Below, piece by piece: positions 50,974-59,176 of a stretch of DNA of 64,000 bases. The stretch is from the NCBI RefSeq assembly GCF_035818615.1, contig NZ_JAYKZY010000002.1, positions 2,234,501 through 2,298,500 of the forward strand, given 5' to 3'. The notes below the pieces were generated by a model. The model made no database searches. It was given only the letters and a program-made list of their open reading frames with translations, and was not told the DNA's origin. Within the stretch, counting starts at the first letter, position 1, and every line of letters starts with the position of its first letter. The translations under genes and the position numbers were made by a program. This stretch comes from Sphingobium sp. CR2-8 (GTDB lineage: Bacteria; Pseudomonadota; Alphaproteobacteria; Sphingomonadales; Sphingomonadaceae).

Positions 50974-53310
50974 TCAGTCCTGGGTCAGGAAGTCGGGCAG
51001 ACCGCCCGGCGCGGGGCCATCATCGTTACCGCCTTCGCTGCGTTCACGACGGGGACCACGGTCGCCGCCATCACGGCGCGGGCCACGACCACGGTCGCCA
51101 CGGCCTTCGCCGCCTTCGCGACGCGGGCCACGATCACCACCGCCATCACGGCGCGGGCCGCGATCACCACGGGGTTCGCGCGCTTCACGGGCAGGACGGG
51201 TGTCCTCCAGTTCCGCGCCGGTTTCCTGATCGACGACGCGCATCGACAGGCGCACCTTGCCGCGCGGATCGATTTCGAGAACCTTGACCTTCACTTCCTG
51301 GCCTTCCGACACGACGTCGGTCGGCTTTTCGACGCGCTCATTCTTCATTTCGGAGACGTGGACGAGGCCGTCCTTGCCACCCATGAAGTTTACGAACGCA
51401 CCGAAATCGACGATGTTGACGACCTTGCCGTCATAGATCTTGCCGACTTCCGCTTCCTGCGTGATGCCCAGGATCCACTTGCGGGCCGCCTCGATCTGCG
51501 CCGGGTCGGACGAGCTGATCTTGATCAGCCCTTCGTCATCGATGTCCACCTTCGCGCCGGTTTCGGCGACGATTTCGCGGATGACCTTACCGCCGGTGCC
51601 GATGACTTCGCGGATCTTCGACTTGTCGATCTGCAGCGTCTCGATGCGCGGGGCGTGGGCCGACAGCTCGGTGCGGGTCGAAGACAGCGCCTTGCTCATT
51701 TCGCCCAGGATATGCGCGCGGCCTTCCTTCGCCTGCGTCAGCGCGGCTTCGAAGATTTCGCGCGTGATGCCCGCAATCTTGATGTCCATCTGCATCGTGG
51801 TGATGCCTTCGGACGTGCCCGCAACCTTGAAGTCCATGTCGCCGAGGTGATCTTCGTCACCCAGGATGTCGGACAAAACGGCAAAGTCCTTGCCTTCCAG
51901 GATCAGGCCCATGGCGATGCCGGACACGGGGCGCTTCAACGGCACACCGGCGTCCATCATCGAGAGCGAACCGCCACAGACGGTCGCCATCGAGGAGGAA
52001 CCGTTCGACTCGGTAATGTCGGACAGAACGCGGATCGTGTAGGGGAACTCGTCCTTGCTGGGCAGCACGGGGTGCAGCGCACGCCATGCGAGCTTGCCAT
52101 GACCCACTTCACGACGACCCGGCGCGCCGAAGCGGCCGACTTCACCGACCGAATAGGGCGGGAAGTTATAGTGCAGCATGAAGTTTTCGTAGTGCAGGCC
52201 GGTCAGGCCGTCGATCATCTGCTCGGCGTCCTTGGTGCCCAGCGTGGTGGTGCAGATGGACTGCGTTTCGCCACGCGTGAACAGGGCCGAACCATGGGTG
52301 CGGGGCAGGAAGCCGACCATCGCTTCGATCGGGCGGATCTGCGTGGTGGTGCGGCCGTCGATGCGCTTGCCGTCCTTAAGGATGGCGCCGCGCACGATTT
52401 CCGCTTCCAGCTTCTTGGTCAGCTTGATGCCGGCGATGACGGTCTGGGCATCCAGGCCTTCGGCGGTGAAGCTGGCCTTCGCCTTGGCGCGGGCTTCGTT
52501 CAGCGCGTTCGAGCGGGCCGACTTGTCGGTCAGCTTGTAGGCGGCCGTGATGTCCTTGCCGATCAGCTTCTTGAGCTTCTTCTTGAGGTCATCGAGATTG
52601 TCGCCCTTGGCGATATCCCACGGGTCCTTGGCGGCCTTTTCAGCCAGGTCGATGATCGCGTTGGCGATCTTCTTGCTCGCTTCGTGCGCGAACAGGACCG
52701 CGCCCAGCATGATTTCTTCCGACAGTTCCTTGGCTTCGGATTCGACCATCATCACCGCATTGCCGGTGGCGGCGACGACCAGGTCGAGTTCGCCGGTCTT
52801 CACTTCTTCCAGGCTGGGGTTCAGCTGATATTCGCCGTCCTTGTAACCGACGCGCGCCGCGCCGATCGGGCCCATGAAGGGCACGCCCGACAGGGTCAGC
52901 GCGGCCGACGCGGCGATCATCGCCACGATGTCCGGCTCGCTTTCACCGTCGAACGAAAGAACCTGCGCGATCACGTTGATTTCGTTATAGAAACCTTCGG
53001 GGAACAGCGGGCGGATCGGGCGGTCGATCAGGCGGGAAACCAGCGTTTCCTTTTCCGTCGCGCCGCGCTCACGCTTGAAGAAGCCACCGGGGATGCGGCC
53101 GGCGGCGGAATATTTTTCCTGATAGTGAACGGTCAGCGGGAAGAAGTCCTGGCCTTCCTTCACGCTCTTGGCGGCGGTCACGGCGCACAGCACCACGGTT
53201 TCGCCATAGGTGGCCAGCACGGCGGCGTCAGCCTGGCGCGCGATACGACCGGTTTCGAGGGTCAGCGTCTTGCCAGCCAGCTCGATGGATACTTTCTTGA
53301 CGTCGAACAT
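50974..53310 (-). CDS. pnp: polyribonucleotide nucleotidyltransferase (PNPase)
   Basis: The 778-residue 3'-to-5' phosphorolytic exoribonuclease has two RNase PH cores, the second containing the [17 protein letters not shown] region. A KH domain ([11 protein letters not shown]) and an S1 domain ([28 protein letters not shown]) follow. After S1 comes an unusual tail of about 75 residues made of Arg/Gly/Asp repeats (DRGPRRDGG units) ending in GLPDFLTQD. It acts in mRNA decay and sRNA metabolism. It is downstream of rpsO, but a terminator lies between them, so it probably has its own promoter. Confidence 0.97.
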   Translation of the reverse strand: MFDVKKVSIELAGKTLTLETGRIARQADAAVLATYGETVVLCAVTAAKSVKEGQDFFPLTVHYQEKYSAAGRIPGGFFKRERGATEKETLVSRLIDRPIRPLFPEGFYNEINVIAQVLSFDGESEPDIVAMIAASAALTLSGVPFMGPIGAARVGYKDGEYQLNPSLEEVKTGELDLVVAATGNAVMMVESEAKELSEEIMLGAVLFAHEASKKIANAIIDLAEKAAKDPWDIAKGDNLDDLKKKLKKLIGKDITAAYKLTDKSARSNALNEARAKAKASFTAEGLDAQTVIAGIKLTKKLEAEIVRGAILKDGKRIDGRTTTQIRPIEAMVGFLPRTHGSALFTRGETQSICTTTLGTKDAEQMIDGLTGLHYENFMLHYNFPPYSVGEVGRFGAPGRREVGHGKLAWRALHPVLPSKDEFPYTIRVLSDITESNGSSSMATVCGGSLSMMDAGVPLKRPVSGIAMGLILEGKDFAVLSDILGDEDHLGDMDFKVAGTSEGITTMQMDIKIAGITREIFEAALTQAKEGRAHILGEMSKALSSTRTELSAHAPRIETLQIDKSKIREVIGTGGKVIREIVAETGAKVDIDDEGLIKISSSDPAQIEAARKWILGITQEAEVGKIYDGKVVNIVDFGAFVNFMGGKDGLVHVSEMKNERVEKPTDVVSEGQEVKVKVLEIDPRGKVRLSMRVVDQETGAELEDTRPAREAREPRGDRGPRRDGGGDRGPRREGGEGRGDRGRGPRRDGGDRGPRRERSEGGNDDGPAPGGLPDFLTQD

Positions 53311-53395
53311 AGATTTTTTCCTTCGCCCGCGTCGGCCCTATTGCCGGGCGGGGCATTTGGTGGAGCCATATTGCTCCATAGTTGCCCCCTCAACC

Positions 53396-53473
53396 CGTTC
53401 GGGCTGAGCCTGTCGAAGCCCCGTCCTTTCCTTCAAGAAAGTACAGCCCTTCGACAAGCTCAGGGCGAACGGA
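53396..53473. repeat. palindromic repeat, family D
   Basis: CGTTCGGGCTGAGCCTGTCG at the left and the inverted CTTCGACAAGCTCAGGGCGA end at the right, between rpsO and pnp. It matches 44095-44176. Confidence 0.85.
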
Positions 53474-53521
53474 GGTGGCGTTAGCGGGACAAAGCGCCGA
53501 ATTGCGACTTGCCCCGGAATC

Positions 53522-53545
53522 AGAAACGGCCCCGAATGGGGCCGT
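53522..53545 (-). terminator. Rho-independent terminator of rpsO
   Basis: On the minus strand an 8-bp stem (ACGGCCCC / GGGGCCGT) with a 4-nt loop is followed by TTTCTG, 17 nt past rpsO. The T tract is short. Confidence 0.7.
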
Positions 53546-53561
53546 CCCTTTTATAGCAGGC

Positions 53562-53831
53562 TTACTTACGCAGGCCCAGCTTGCCGATCAGGTCGGTGTA
53601 ACGCGCCTGATCCTTCTTCTTGAGATAGTCCAGCAGCGAACGACGCTTGTTGACCATCATCAGCAGACCACGGCGGCTATGATTGTCCTTGTGGTGACCC
53701 TTGAAATGCTCGGTCAGGTTGGTGATCCGCTCGGTCAGGATCGAAACCTGAACTTCGGGCGAACCCGTATCACCCTCAGCGCGGGCATATTCCTTGATCA
53801 GCGCTTCCTTGCGCTCGGCAGTAATCGTCAT
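53562..53831 (-). CDS. rpsO: 30S ribosomal protein S15
   Basis: The 89-residue S15 binds 16S rRNA at the helix 20-22 junction and bridges to the 50S subunit. Conserved segments are [31 protein letters not shown] and [13 protein letters not shown]. The ATG lies directly against the truB stop, showing co-transcription. The terminator downstream ends the unit before pnp. Confidence 0.98.
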   Translation of the reverse strand: MTITAERKEALIKEYARAEGDTGSPEVQVSILTERITNLTEHFKGHHKDNHSRRGLLMMVNKRRSLLDYLKKKDQARYTDLIGKLGLRK

Positions 53832-54791
53832 CTAATCGTCTTCCCTCGACATCAGGTTGAAACCGCGCACCACCCGAATGTCACCATCCTGCATTTCGAC
53901 CAGCGCGACGGCGATGATCCCGTCGGTCGCCAGATGAAGGCCAGTGGCAGCGGCGATCCCGGTCAGTATCTTCCCCTGGCGGAGAGCGATGGCCTGATCG
54001 GGAGAGACGGGGAGAGCCGGGATGTCGTCCAGCCCCGCCGTCAACGGCAGCATAAGCCCACCGATGCCGCCGCCCTTAGCAGCTTCGTCCAATTTGTCCA
54101 GCGATATCGCCGATTCCAGGGTGAACGGCCCGGCCTTGATCCGGCGGAGCATGGTGACATGCCCGACCGTGCCCAGCGCCAGCGCGATGTCGCGGGCGAG
54201 GGAGCGGATGTAAGTGCCCTTGGAGACATGGGCGGTCAGGGTGATGGACGCAAGCGCGCCCTCATCCGTTCGGTTCGAGCCTGTCGAGAACCCTTGCGTG
54301 GCGTTCTCGACAGGCTCGAACCGAACGGGGGTAAGTTCGTATATCGTCACGCTGCGCAACTTCATCTCCACCGCCTCCCCCTTGCGGGCGAGGTCGTAGG
54401 CGCGCTGGCCGTCGATCAGGATCGCGGAATAGGCGGGTGGCGCCTGTTCTATTGCGCCGGTGAAGCGCGGCAATATCGCCTGCACCTGCGCCAGCGTCGG
54501 GCGCACGTCGCTGTGCGCGATCGCTTGGCCCTCCAGGTCGAGCGTGTCGGTCTGAACACCGAAAGCGACGGTAAAATCATAGATCTTGTCGCTGTCGAGC
54601 ATCCGCCCGGCCAGCTTCGTCGCTTCCCCGATCGCGATCGGCAGCACGCCGGTCGCAAGCGGATCGAGCGTGCCGCCATGGCCGACCTTCCACTTGCCCG
54701 CACCACTGGTGCGCAGCGCGCGCTTGACCGCGCTCACCGCCTGGGTGGAGCCCAGGCCATGCGGTTTGTCGAGAATGATCCAGCCATGCAT
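53832..54791 (-). CDS. truB: tRNA pseudouridine-55 synthase TruB with an inserted palindromic repeat
   Basis: The 319-residue enzyme makes pseudouridine 55 in the T-loop of tRNA. The catalytic Asp is in GGTLDPLATGVLPI, and YSAILIDGQRAYDLARKGE and SKGTYIRSLARDIA are conserved. Between TIYELTP and LTAHVSKGTY there are about 20 extra residues (VRFEPVENATQGFSTGSNRT) compared with E. coli TruB. They are the translation of a 63-bp family C palindrome (54266-54328), exactly 21 codons, in frame. Because the site is between two surface strands the enzyme may still work. rpsO follows directly. Confidence 0.95.
   Translation of the reverse strand: MHGWIILDKPHGLGSTQAVSAVKRALRTSGAGKWKVGHGGTLDPLATGVLPIAIGEATKLAGRMLDSDKIYDFTVAFGVQTDTLDLEGQAIAHSDVRPTLAQVQAILPRFTGAIEQAPPAYSAILIDGQRAYDLARKGEAVEMKLRSVTIYELTPVRFEPVENATQGFSTGSNRTDEGALASITLTAHVSKGTYIRSLARDIALALGTVGHVTMLRRIKAGPFTLESAISLDKLDEAAKGGGIGGLMLPLTAGLDDIPALPVSPDQAIALRQGKILTGIAAATGLHLATDGIIAVALVEMQDGDIRVVRGFNLMSREDD
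54266..54328. repeat. family C palindrome, 63 bp, inside truB
   Basis: Same ends and length as 47074-47136, with CCTGTCGAGAA/TTCTCGACAGG inner arms. It is translated within TruB. Confidence 0.92.
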
Positions 54792-54870
54792 GGCGGCGGG
54801 GCTTAGCGGCCCTGCCCTGCGCTGTCAGCTTTTAATGCCTGAAAGTTTGGATCAAAACGCCAACTGTTCC

Positions 54871-54961
54871 CGTCACCCCGGGCGTGACCCGGGGTCCCGC
54901 TTCTTTTGCGCGGGTCGGTGGCAGACACGGCAGCGGGACCCGGATCAAGTCCGGGGTGACG
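54871..54961. repeat. palindromic repeat, family B
   Basis: CGTCACCCCGGGCGTGACCC at the left and GGATCAAGTCCGGGGTGACG at the right, between the divergent truB and HAD hydrolase genes. Confidence 0.75.
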
Positions 54962-55044
54962 CATATGTGTTATGGCAGGGGTGGTTCGATCGCAGTCTCA
55001 ATTCCACCATTTCCCTTCGCCCTGTCCCGCGATACAGGGCGCGC

Positions 55045-55740
55045 ATGACGATCAAGCTCATCTGCCTCGATGCCGACGATACGCTCTGGCACAATATGCG
55101 CCATTTCAACGCGACCGAAGACGCGCTGCTCGACATGTTGCGCCCCTTTGCCGACGCCGACGTGACGCGCGAGCGGTTGATCGCGTGCGAGACGCGCAAT
55201 CTGCCGCTTTATGGCTACGGGGCGAAGGGCTTTACCCTGTCGATGATCGAGACGGCGGTGGACCTGGCCGGCGACAAGCTGTCGACGTCGATGATCGCGG
55301 GGATATTGGCGGCGGGTCGCGCGCTGCTCGCCCATCCGGTCGTGCTGTTCGACGGGGTGGAGGAGACGCTGGAACGCCTGGCCAAGGTCGCGCCGCTGGT
55401 GCTGGTGACGAAGGGCGACCTGTTGCATCAGGAAAGCAAGCTGGCTGCGTCGGGCCTGGGCGACCTGTTTTCCGGCATCGAGATCGTCAGCGACAAGAAG
55501 GTGGATACCTTCCGCGCCCTCTTTGCCCGTGTCGGCGTAGCGCCGGAGCAGGCCGTGATGGCAGGCGATTCGATGCGATCGGACATATTACCCGCGCTAG
55601 AGGCTGGGGCCTGGGCCGCCTTCATCCCGCAGGAGGGCGGATGGTCGCATGAAAGCGCGGCCGCACCGACGGAGCATCCCTGCTTCACGCAATTGCACGG
55701 GTTGGCAGACCTGCCGGACTGGATCGCGACGATCGGGTAA
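55045..55740 (+). CDS. HAD-superfamily hydrolase
   Basis: A 231-residue phosphatase-like protein. Motif I is CLDADDTLWHN (nucleophile Asp and general acid Asp), motif II is the Thr in LVTKGD, the motif III Lys is in SDKKVDTF and motif IV is VMAGDSMRSDILPA. The helical cap covers residues 20-90. It hydrolyses phosphate esters; the substrate is unknown. The ATG at 55045 begins the first strand; a long upstream frame through truB antisense is not coding. A MITE-like repeat abuts its stop codon. Confidence 0.88.
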   Translation: MTIKLICLDADDTLWHNMRHFNATEDALLDMLRPFADADVTRERLIACETRNLPLYGYGAKGFTLSMIETAVDLAGDKLSTSMIAGILAAGRALLAHPVVLFDGVEETLERLAKVAPLVLVTKGDLLHQESKLAASGLGDLFSGIEIVSDKKVDTFRALFARVGVAPEQAVMAGDSMRSDILPALEAGAWAAFIPQEGGWSHESAAAPTEHPCFTQLHGLADLPDWIATIG

Positions 55741-55872
55741 TACCGAGTTGCATTGATAGAAACCTATAGAACTGTTCCCCGGCGAAGGCCGGGTCCAGTC
55801 CCGCGCTCAGAACTGGACCCCGGCCTTCGCCGGGGAACTGCCTTATAGGTCAGCATCATCGCATTCTGATAT
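55740..55872 (+). repeat. MITE-like composite repeat, copy 4 (longest)
   Basis: Left end ATACCGAGTTGCATTGATAG with AAACCTATAG, a central double family A hairpin, and right end GGTCAGCATCATCGCATTCT then GATAT. It starts at the last base of the HAD gene stop codon. Confidence 0.92.
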
Positions 55873-55887
55873 AAATCCATTCAGGCC

Positions 55888-55917
55888 ATTGTTCCCCGGC
55901 CTATGCCGGGGAACAAT
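55888..55917. repeat. short family A palindrome
   Basis: ATTGTTCCCCGGC-ctat-GCCGGGGAACAAT, a 13-bp perfect stem. It lies at the 3' side of the GNAT gene, convergent with the HAD gene, and could terminate either. Confidence 0.85.
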
Positions 55918-55920
55918 GGC

Positions 55921-56469
55921 TCAGACCCGCCCGCGCCACTCGTCGGCCAGGATCGCATAGATCACCGTGTCGCGCACATGGCCGGTCCAGGTGATGCGTT
56001 GCTTGCGCAGCACGCCTTCGCGCACCGCGCCCAGCTTCTCTACCGCCTTTTGCGAGCGGATGTTGCGGGCATCGATGCGAAATTCGATGCGCGTGAAGCC
56101 GCAATCGAGGGCACGCCCGATCAGCAGCGGCTTGATCCGGCCATTCAACCCGGTGCCGCGCGCGGATGGCGTCATATAGGTGCCGCCCAGTTCCAGCCAG
56201 TTGTCCGCCGGGTTGATATGCAGATAGCCTGACATGCCGACGGCTGCGCCATCGGCCAGGATCAGGAAGGGGCAACGATCGGGATTGGCGAGGGTCGCGT
56301 CGAAAATCGCGTCGAAATGATCGCCCGACCAGTTGCTCGGGAAGATATCCCACACCGGATCGTCGACCGGACAGAGCGGGCGCAGCATCTCGCGATGCGC
56401 TTCGCGCAACTGTTCCAGATGAAGGCCGGGCGCATCGATCGGCGCGAGCAGTAGGTCCATGCGGTTCAT
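55921..56469 (-). CDS. GNAT acetyltransferase, RimJ/RimL-like
   Basis: A 182-residue acetyltransferase with [20 protein letters not shown] as the acetyl-CoA loop, and [28 protein letters not shown], the typical end of the RimJ/RimL (Acetyltransf_3) group. Members acetylate protein N-termini or small amines; the substrate is not evident. The ATG (MNRMDLLL) overlaps the tdk stop (ATGA), which fixes the start and indicates coupling with thymidine kinase. Confidence 0.88.
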   Translation of the reverse strand: MNRMDLLLAPIDAPGLHLEQLREAHREMLRPLCPVDDPVWDIFPSNWSGDHFDAIFDATLANPDRCPFLILADGAAVGMSGYLHINPADNWLELGGTYMTPSARGTGLNGRIKPLLIGRALDCGFTRIEFRIDARNIRSQKAVEKLGAVREGVLRKQRITWTGHVRDTVIYAILADEWRGRV

Positions 56470-57044
56470 CGCTGCATCTGCTCCACGAAATGACGGCGGC
56501 ACAGCGCCACATAGCGGTCGTTGCCGCCGATTTCGGTCTGGTCGCCCTGTCGGATCGCCCTGCCCGCCTGATCGACGCGCAGGTTCATCGTCGCCTTGCG
56601 CCCGCAATCGCACACCGTCTTGATCTCGCTCAGCGTGTCGGCCAGCCCCAGCAGCGCGGCGCTGCCGGGGAAGAGCTGCCCCTGAAAGTCGGTGCGGATG
56701 CCGTAGCAGAGGACAGGAATGCCCAGCCGGTCGCACACCGCGCCCAATTGCCAGACCTGTTCTTCGGTCAGAAACTGCGCTTCATCTATCAGCACGCAGG
56801 ACAGCGGCGTCGCGTCGTTCTGGGCGGCGATGGCGGCGAAGATATCGACCTGCGGATCGAACAGATGGGCCTGCGCCTCCAGCCCGATGCGCGACACGAC
56901 CCGCCCCCGGCCATAGCGATCGTCCAGCGCCGCGGTCCACAGCATCGTGTCCATGCCGCGTTCGCGATAGTTGAAGTCCGATTGCAGCAGGGTCGTGGAT
57001 TTCCCCGCATTCATGGAGCTGTAGTAGAAATAGAGCTTCGCCAT
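56466..57044 (-). CDS. tdk: thymidine kinase (type II)
   Basis: The 192-residue enzyme phosphorylates thymidine in the pyrimidine salvage pathway. The P-loop is SSMNAGKST (residues 9-17), the DEAQ-type motif is LIDEAQFL, and the lasso region has [13 protein letters not shown]. Zinc cysteines appear in CDCGRKA and a later Cys (ALCRRHF). Length is normal. It is coupled to the GNAT gene downstream and begins 10 nt after the alpha/beta hydrolase stop, so these belong to one accessory operon. Confidence 0.95.
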   Translation of the reverse strand: MAKLYFYYSSMNAGKSTTLLQSDFNYRERGMDTMLWTAALDDRYGRGRVVSRIGLEAQAHLFDPQVDIFAAIAAQNDATPLSCVLIDEAQFLTEEQVWQLGAVCDRLGIPVLCYGIRTDFQGQLFPGSAALLGLADTLSEIKTVCDCGRKATMNLRVDQAGRAIRQGDQTEIGGNDRYVALCRRHFVEQMQR

Positions 57045-57054
57045 CGGACGGCGA

Positions 57055-57951
57055 TTAGCGGATCGTGGGCGCGACGCCAGCCAGGAAACGCACCAGCGCG
57101 TCGGCCAGCGCGATGCGGCTGTCGGAAAAACTATGATCGGTCGGCCAGACCATCAATCGCGCATTCGGGTTGGCCCCCTGCGCGTCGGCGGCGGCCTTGC
57201 GCGCCATCGCGCCGATGCCCTTTTCCGCGCCCAGCAGGGTGAGCGGACGGCGACCATAGCCCGCCAGACGACGGCCCAGATCGAACTTCGCGGCGTCGGC
57301 CTTGATCTCGCCGGTCAGCCCTTCATAGGTCGCGCCATGCAGCGGCGGCAGGTCGCTCACCACCTCCGCTTTCCAGGCCGCCTCCCCTTCCGCTGTCGCC
57401 AGCGCCGCGACGGTCTGCGACGGATCCCAGGGGTCGATCAGGAACAGGCCCGCGACCCGCGGCTCGGCGGCGGCGGCATCGGCCGCCATGAAACCGCCCA
57501 TACTGTGCCCCGCCACCGCGATCGCGCTGGTGTCGATATGATATTGCGCGACGACTGCAGGCTGCTGGAGATATTGAAGCGCGGTAAAGGCGTCTTCCGA
57601 TGCGTTAGCGAAGGAGAAGGTGCCGGGGCTGCCCCAACTGCCGCGATAATGGAGCGTCAGCACATTCCATCCGGCGCGCCGCGCGGCCTGCGCCAGATCG
57701 AGATTCTGTTCGTTGCCGGGAAAGCCGTGGAGCAGGAGCAGCGTGGGGTGGATGCCTGCGCCCGCCGCGGTATACATGACCGCGTTCATCGCACCGTCCT
57801 GCGCCGGGATGACGAAGGCGCTCATGCCCGCAGGATGCGCCGCATCCGGTTTGGGGTCGGCGATGACGGCGGGATGGATGGCGGGTTCGCGGGCGGTGGC
57901 GGGGATGGCCGCACAGGACAGAAGCGCACAGGACAACCAGAAAGCCCGCAT
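57055..57951 (-). CDS. alpha/beta hydrolase, exported
   Basis: A 298-residue protein with a signal peptide ([20 protein letters not shown]). The serine hydrolase core has [13 protein letters not shown] as the oxyanion region, the nucleophile elbow [12 protein letters not shown], a probable acid Asp in DPWDPS or LLGAEKG, and the catalytic His in DHSFSDSR. It resembles dienelactone hydrolase or prolyl oligopeptidase-like esterases; the substrate is unknown. The ATG at 57951 has GGGGA upstream. The ATG at 57969 overlaps the vapC stop and is a possible coupled start. Confidence 0.85.
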   Translation of the reverse strand: MRAFWLSCALLSCAAIPATAREPAIHPAVIADPKPDAAHPAGMSAFVIPAQDGAMNAVMYTAAGAGIHPTLLLLHGFPGNEQNLDLAQAARRAGWNVLTLHYRGSWGSPGTFSFANASEDAFTALQYLQQPAVVAQYHIDTSAIAVAGHSMGGFMAADAAAAEPRVAGLFLIDPWDPSQTVAALATAEGEAAWKAEVVSDLPPLHGATYEGLTGEIKADAAKFDLGRRLAGYGRRPLTLLGAEKGIGAMARKAAADAQGANPNARLMVWPTDHSFSDSRIALADALVRFLAGVAPTIR

Positions 57952-57965
57952 GATAATTCCCCGAT

Positions 57966-58355
57966 TCATTCCAATGTGATGACGGCAACGGGCGGGACAT
58001 CCCCCACCACCCGTTCGATCCGCCGGTCGAATGTCACGAACGCGTCCGCTTCGCCAGCCATGGACAGGTGCATCATGTCGGCAAAGTCGGCGCCCGCCCC
58101 GAAGCGATCCAGCACCCAGTCCATGCCGACCGGAATAGCAAGCGCCGTGGGCAGGTCGATCACATCGCGAAAGGCCGCCCTGATCTGTTCGCGCGGCCAG
58201 CCGTAGCTGGCACGCAGCACCCATTCCGTTTCGACCAGCACCGTCGGCAGCAGCACGAAACCCCGAGCGATCCGCTCCGCCGCGATCGCCGCTTGCGCCA
58301 GGTCATCGCCTGTCAGAAAGCGGATCAGCACATTGGTGTCGAGCGCCGCAGCCAT
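57966..58355 (-). CDS. vapC: PIN-domain toxin, VapC type
   Basis: A 129-residue PIN-domain ribonuclease. The acidic active-site residues are visible as Asp in ALDTNVLIRF, Glu in LVETEWVLR, Asp in GADFADMMHL and Asp in FVTFDRR. VapC toxins cleave tRNA or rRNA when their antitoxin is degraded. The ATG overlaps the antitoxin stop (TGATG), as in typical toxin-antitoxin operons. It is part of the accessory block inserted between rbfA and truB. Confidence 0.9.
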   Translation of the reverse strand: MAAALDTNVLIRFLTGDDLAQAAIAAERIARGFVLLPTVLVETEWVLRASYGWPREQIRAAFRDVIDLPTALAIPVGMDWVLDRFGAGADFADMMHLSMAGEADAFVTFDRRIERVVGDVPPVAVITLE

Positions 58356-58624
58356 CAGTCCGTGCGGTCGCGAAACATCTGCGCGATGGCCTCGTCCATT
58401 GCTTCAATGGAAACCGGCGGCCCTTGATGCTGGTAGCGCGCCCTGATGCCCGCCATGATCTCGTTGAAGCTGCGGCCGGACTTCCTGTGCTGCGGTTTCA
58501 GCAATACGCCGCCGCCCATTGGCACGACGTCCAGCACCTGCCCGGGCGCTAGGCCAAGCTGGTCACGGATATCCTTGGGGATCACGACCTGACCTTTGGC
58601 CGACAGGGTGGTCTTGGCGTTCAT
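58355..58624 (-). CDS. vapB: AbrB-type antitoxin, VapB
   Basis: An 89-residue protein with an N-terminal SpoVT/AbrB swapped-hairpin DNA-binding domain (TTLSAKGQVVIPKDIRDQLG, GQVLDVVPMGGGVLLKP) and a C-terminal toxin-binding tail. It should neutralise VapC and repress the operon. A perfect 10-bp inverted repeat lies directly upstream of the ATG. There is no ribosome site between that repeat and the ATG, so a leaderless transcript or a GTG start at 58651 inside the repeat is possible. Confidence 0.88.
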   Translation of the reverse strand: MNAKTTLSAKGQVVIPKDIRDQLGLAPGQVLDVVPMGGGVLLKPQHRKSGRSFNEIMAGIRARYQHQGPPVSIEAMDEAIAQMFRDRTD

Positions 58625-58648
58625 GGCGGTAAGATGCGTCTTACCGCC
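58625..58648. promoter_or_regulatory. perfect inverted repeat, likely VapB operator
   Basis: GGCGGTAAGA, 4-nt spacer, TCTTACCGCC, ending against the vapB start codon. The position and perfect symmetry suggest autoregulation by the AbrB-type antitoxin. Confidence 0.75.
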
Positions 58649-58655
58649 CACTTAG

Positions 58656-59054
58656 TCAATCCTCGCCCTCATCCTTCACCAGATCCTGCGCAACCTTGGG
58701 CTGGCGCAGCAGCTTGTCGATATGGCTGCCCTCATCGAAGCTTTCGTCGGCCAGGAATTTGAGCTTCGCGGCATATTTAAGCGCGATGCGACGCGCGACT
58801 TCGCGCTGGAGATAGGCGGTGTTGGTGCGCAGCGCTTTGAGCACTGCTTCCTCATCCTGACCCAGCAGCGACTTGATGAAGATGGTGGCGTGGCGCAGGT
58901 CGGGCGACATGCGCACTTCGGTGACGCTCACGACATGCTTGGCCAGCACATCGTCATGCACGTCGCCGCGCTGGAGGATTTCGGACAGGACGTGACGCAC
59001 CTGTTCGCCCACGCGCAGCAGCCGGACGGAGGGGCCTTCGGGTTGGTTAGACAT
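58656..59054 (-). CDS. rbfA: 30S ribosome-binding factor RbfA
   Basis: The 132-residue KH-like protein matures the 5' end of 16S rRNA and is a cold-adaptation factor. Recognisable segments are [38 protein letters not shown] and [20 protein letters not shown]. It follows infB in the usual order. The ATG (MSNQPEG) is preceded by GGGAGGGGAGG, which belongs to the arm of a large family E repeat, so its translation start is next to a strong RNA hairpin. Confidence 0.95.
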   Translation of the reverse strand: MSNQPEGPSVRLLRVGEQVRHVLSEILQRGDVHDDVLAKHVVSVTEVRMSPDLRHATIFIKSLLGQDEEAVLKALRTNTAYLQREVARRIALKYAAKLKFLADESFDEGSHIDKLLRQPKVAQDLVKDEGED

Positions 59055-59058
59055 CGGT

Positions 59059-59170
59059 CCTCCCCTCCCGTTTGCGGGAGGGGCCGGGGGTGGGCTCTTC
59101 CCACCGGCCATTGTAATTCAGGAGAGGGCGAGCCCACCCCCAGCCCCCTCCCGCAAAGCAGGAGGGGGAA
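59059..59170. repeat. family E long inverted repeat between infB and rbfA
   Basis: Each arm has its own CCCTCCCG/CGGGAGGG hairpin plus GGGGGTGGGCTC, mirrored across about 25 bp. The whole lies between the infB stop and the rbfA start. Confidence 0.9.
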
Positions 59171-59176
59171 TATGGA

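Noticed and set aside
49612..53484. 1290-codon open frame on the plus strand
   Set aside because: It is antisense to bamD, a kinase gene and pnp, with long Phe/Leu/Ala runs typical of a shadow frame.
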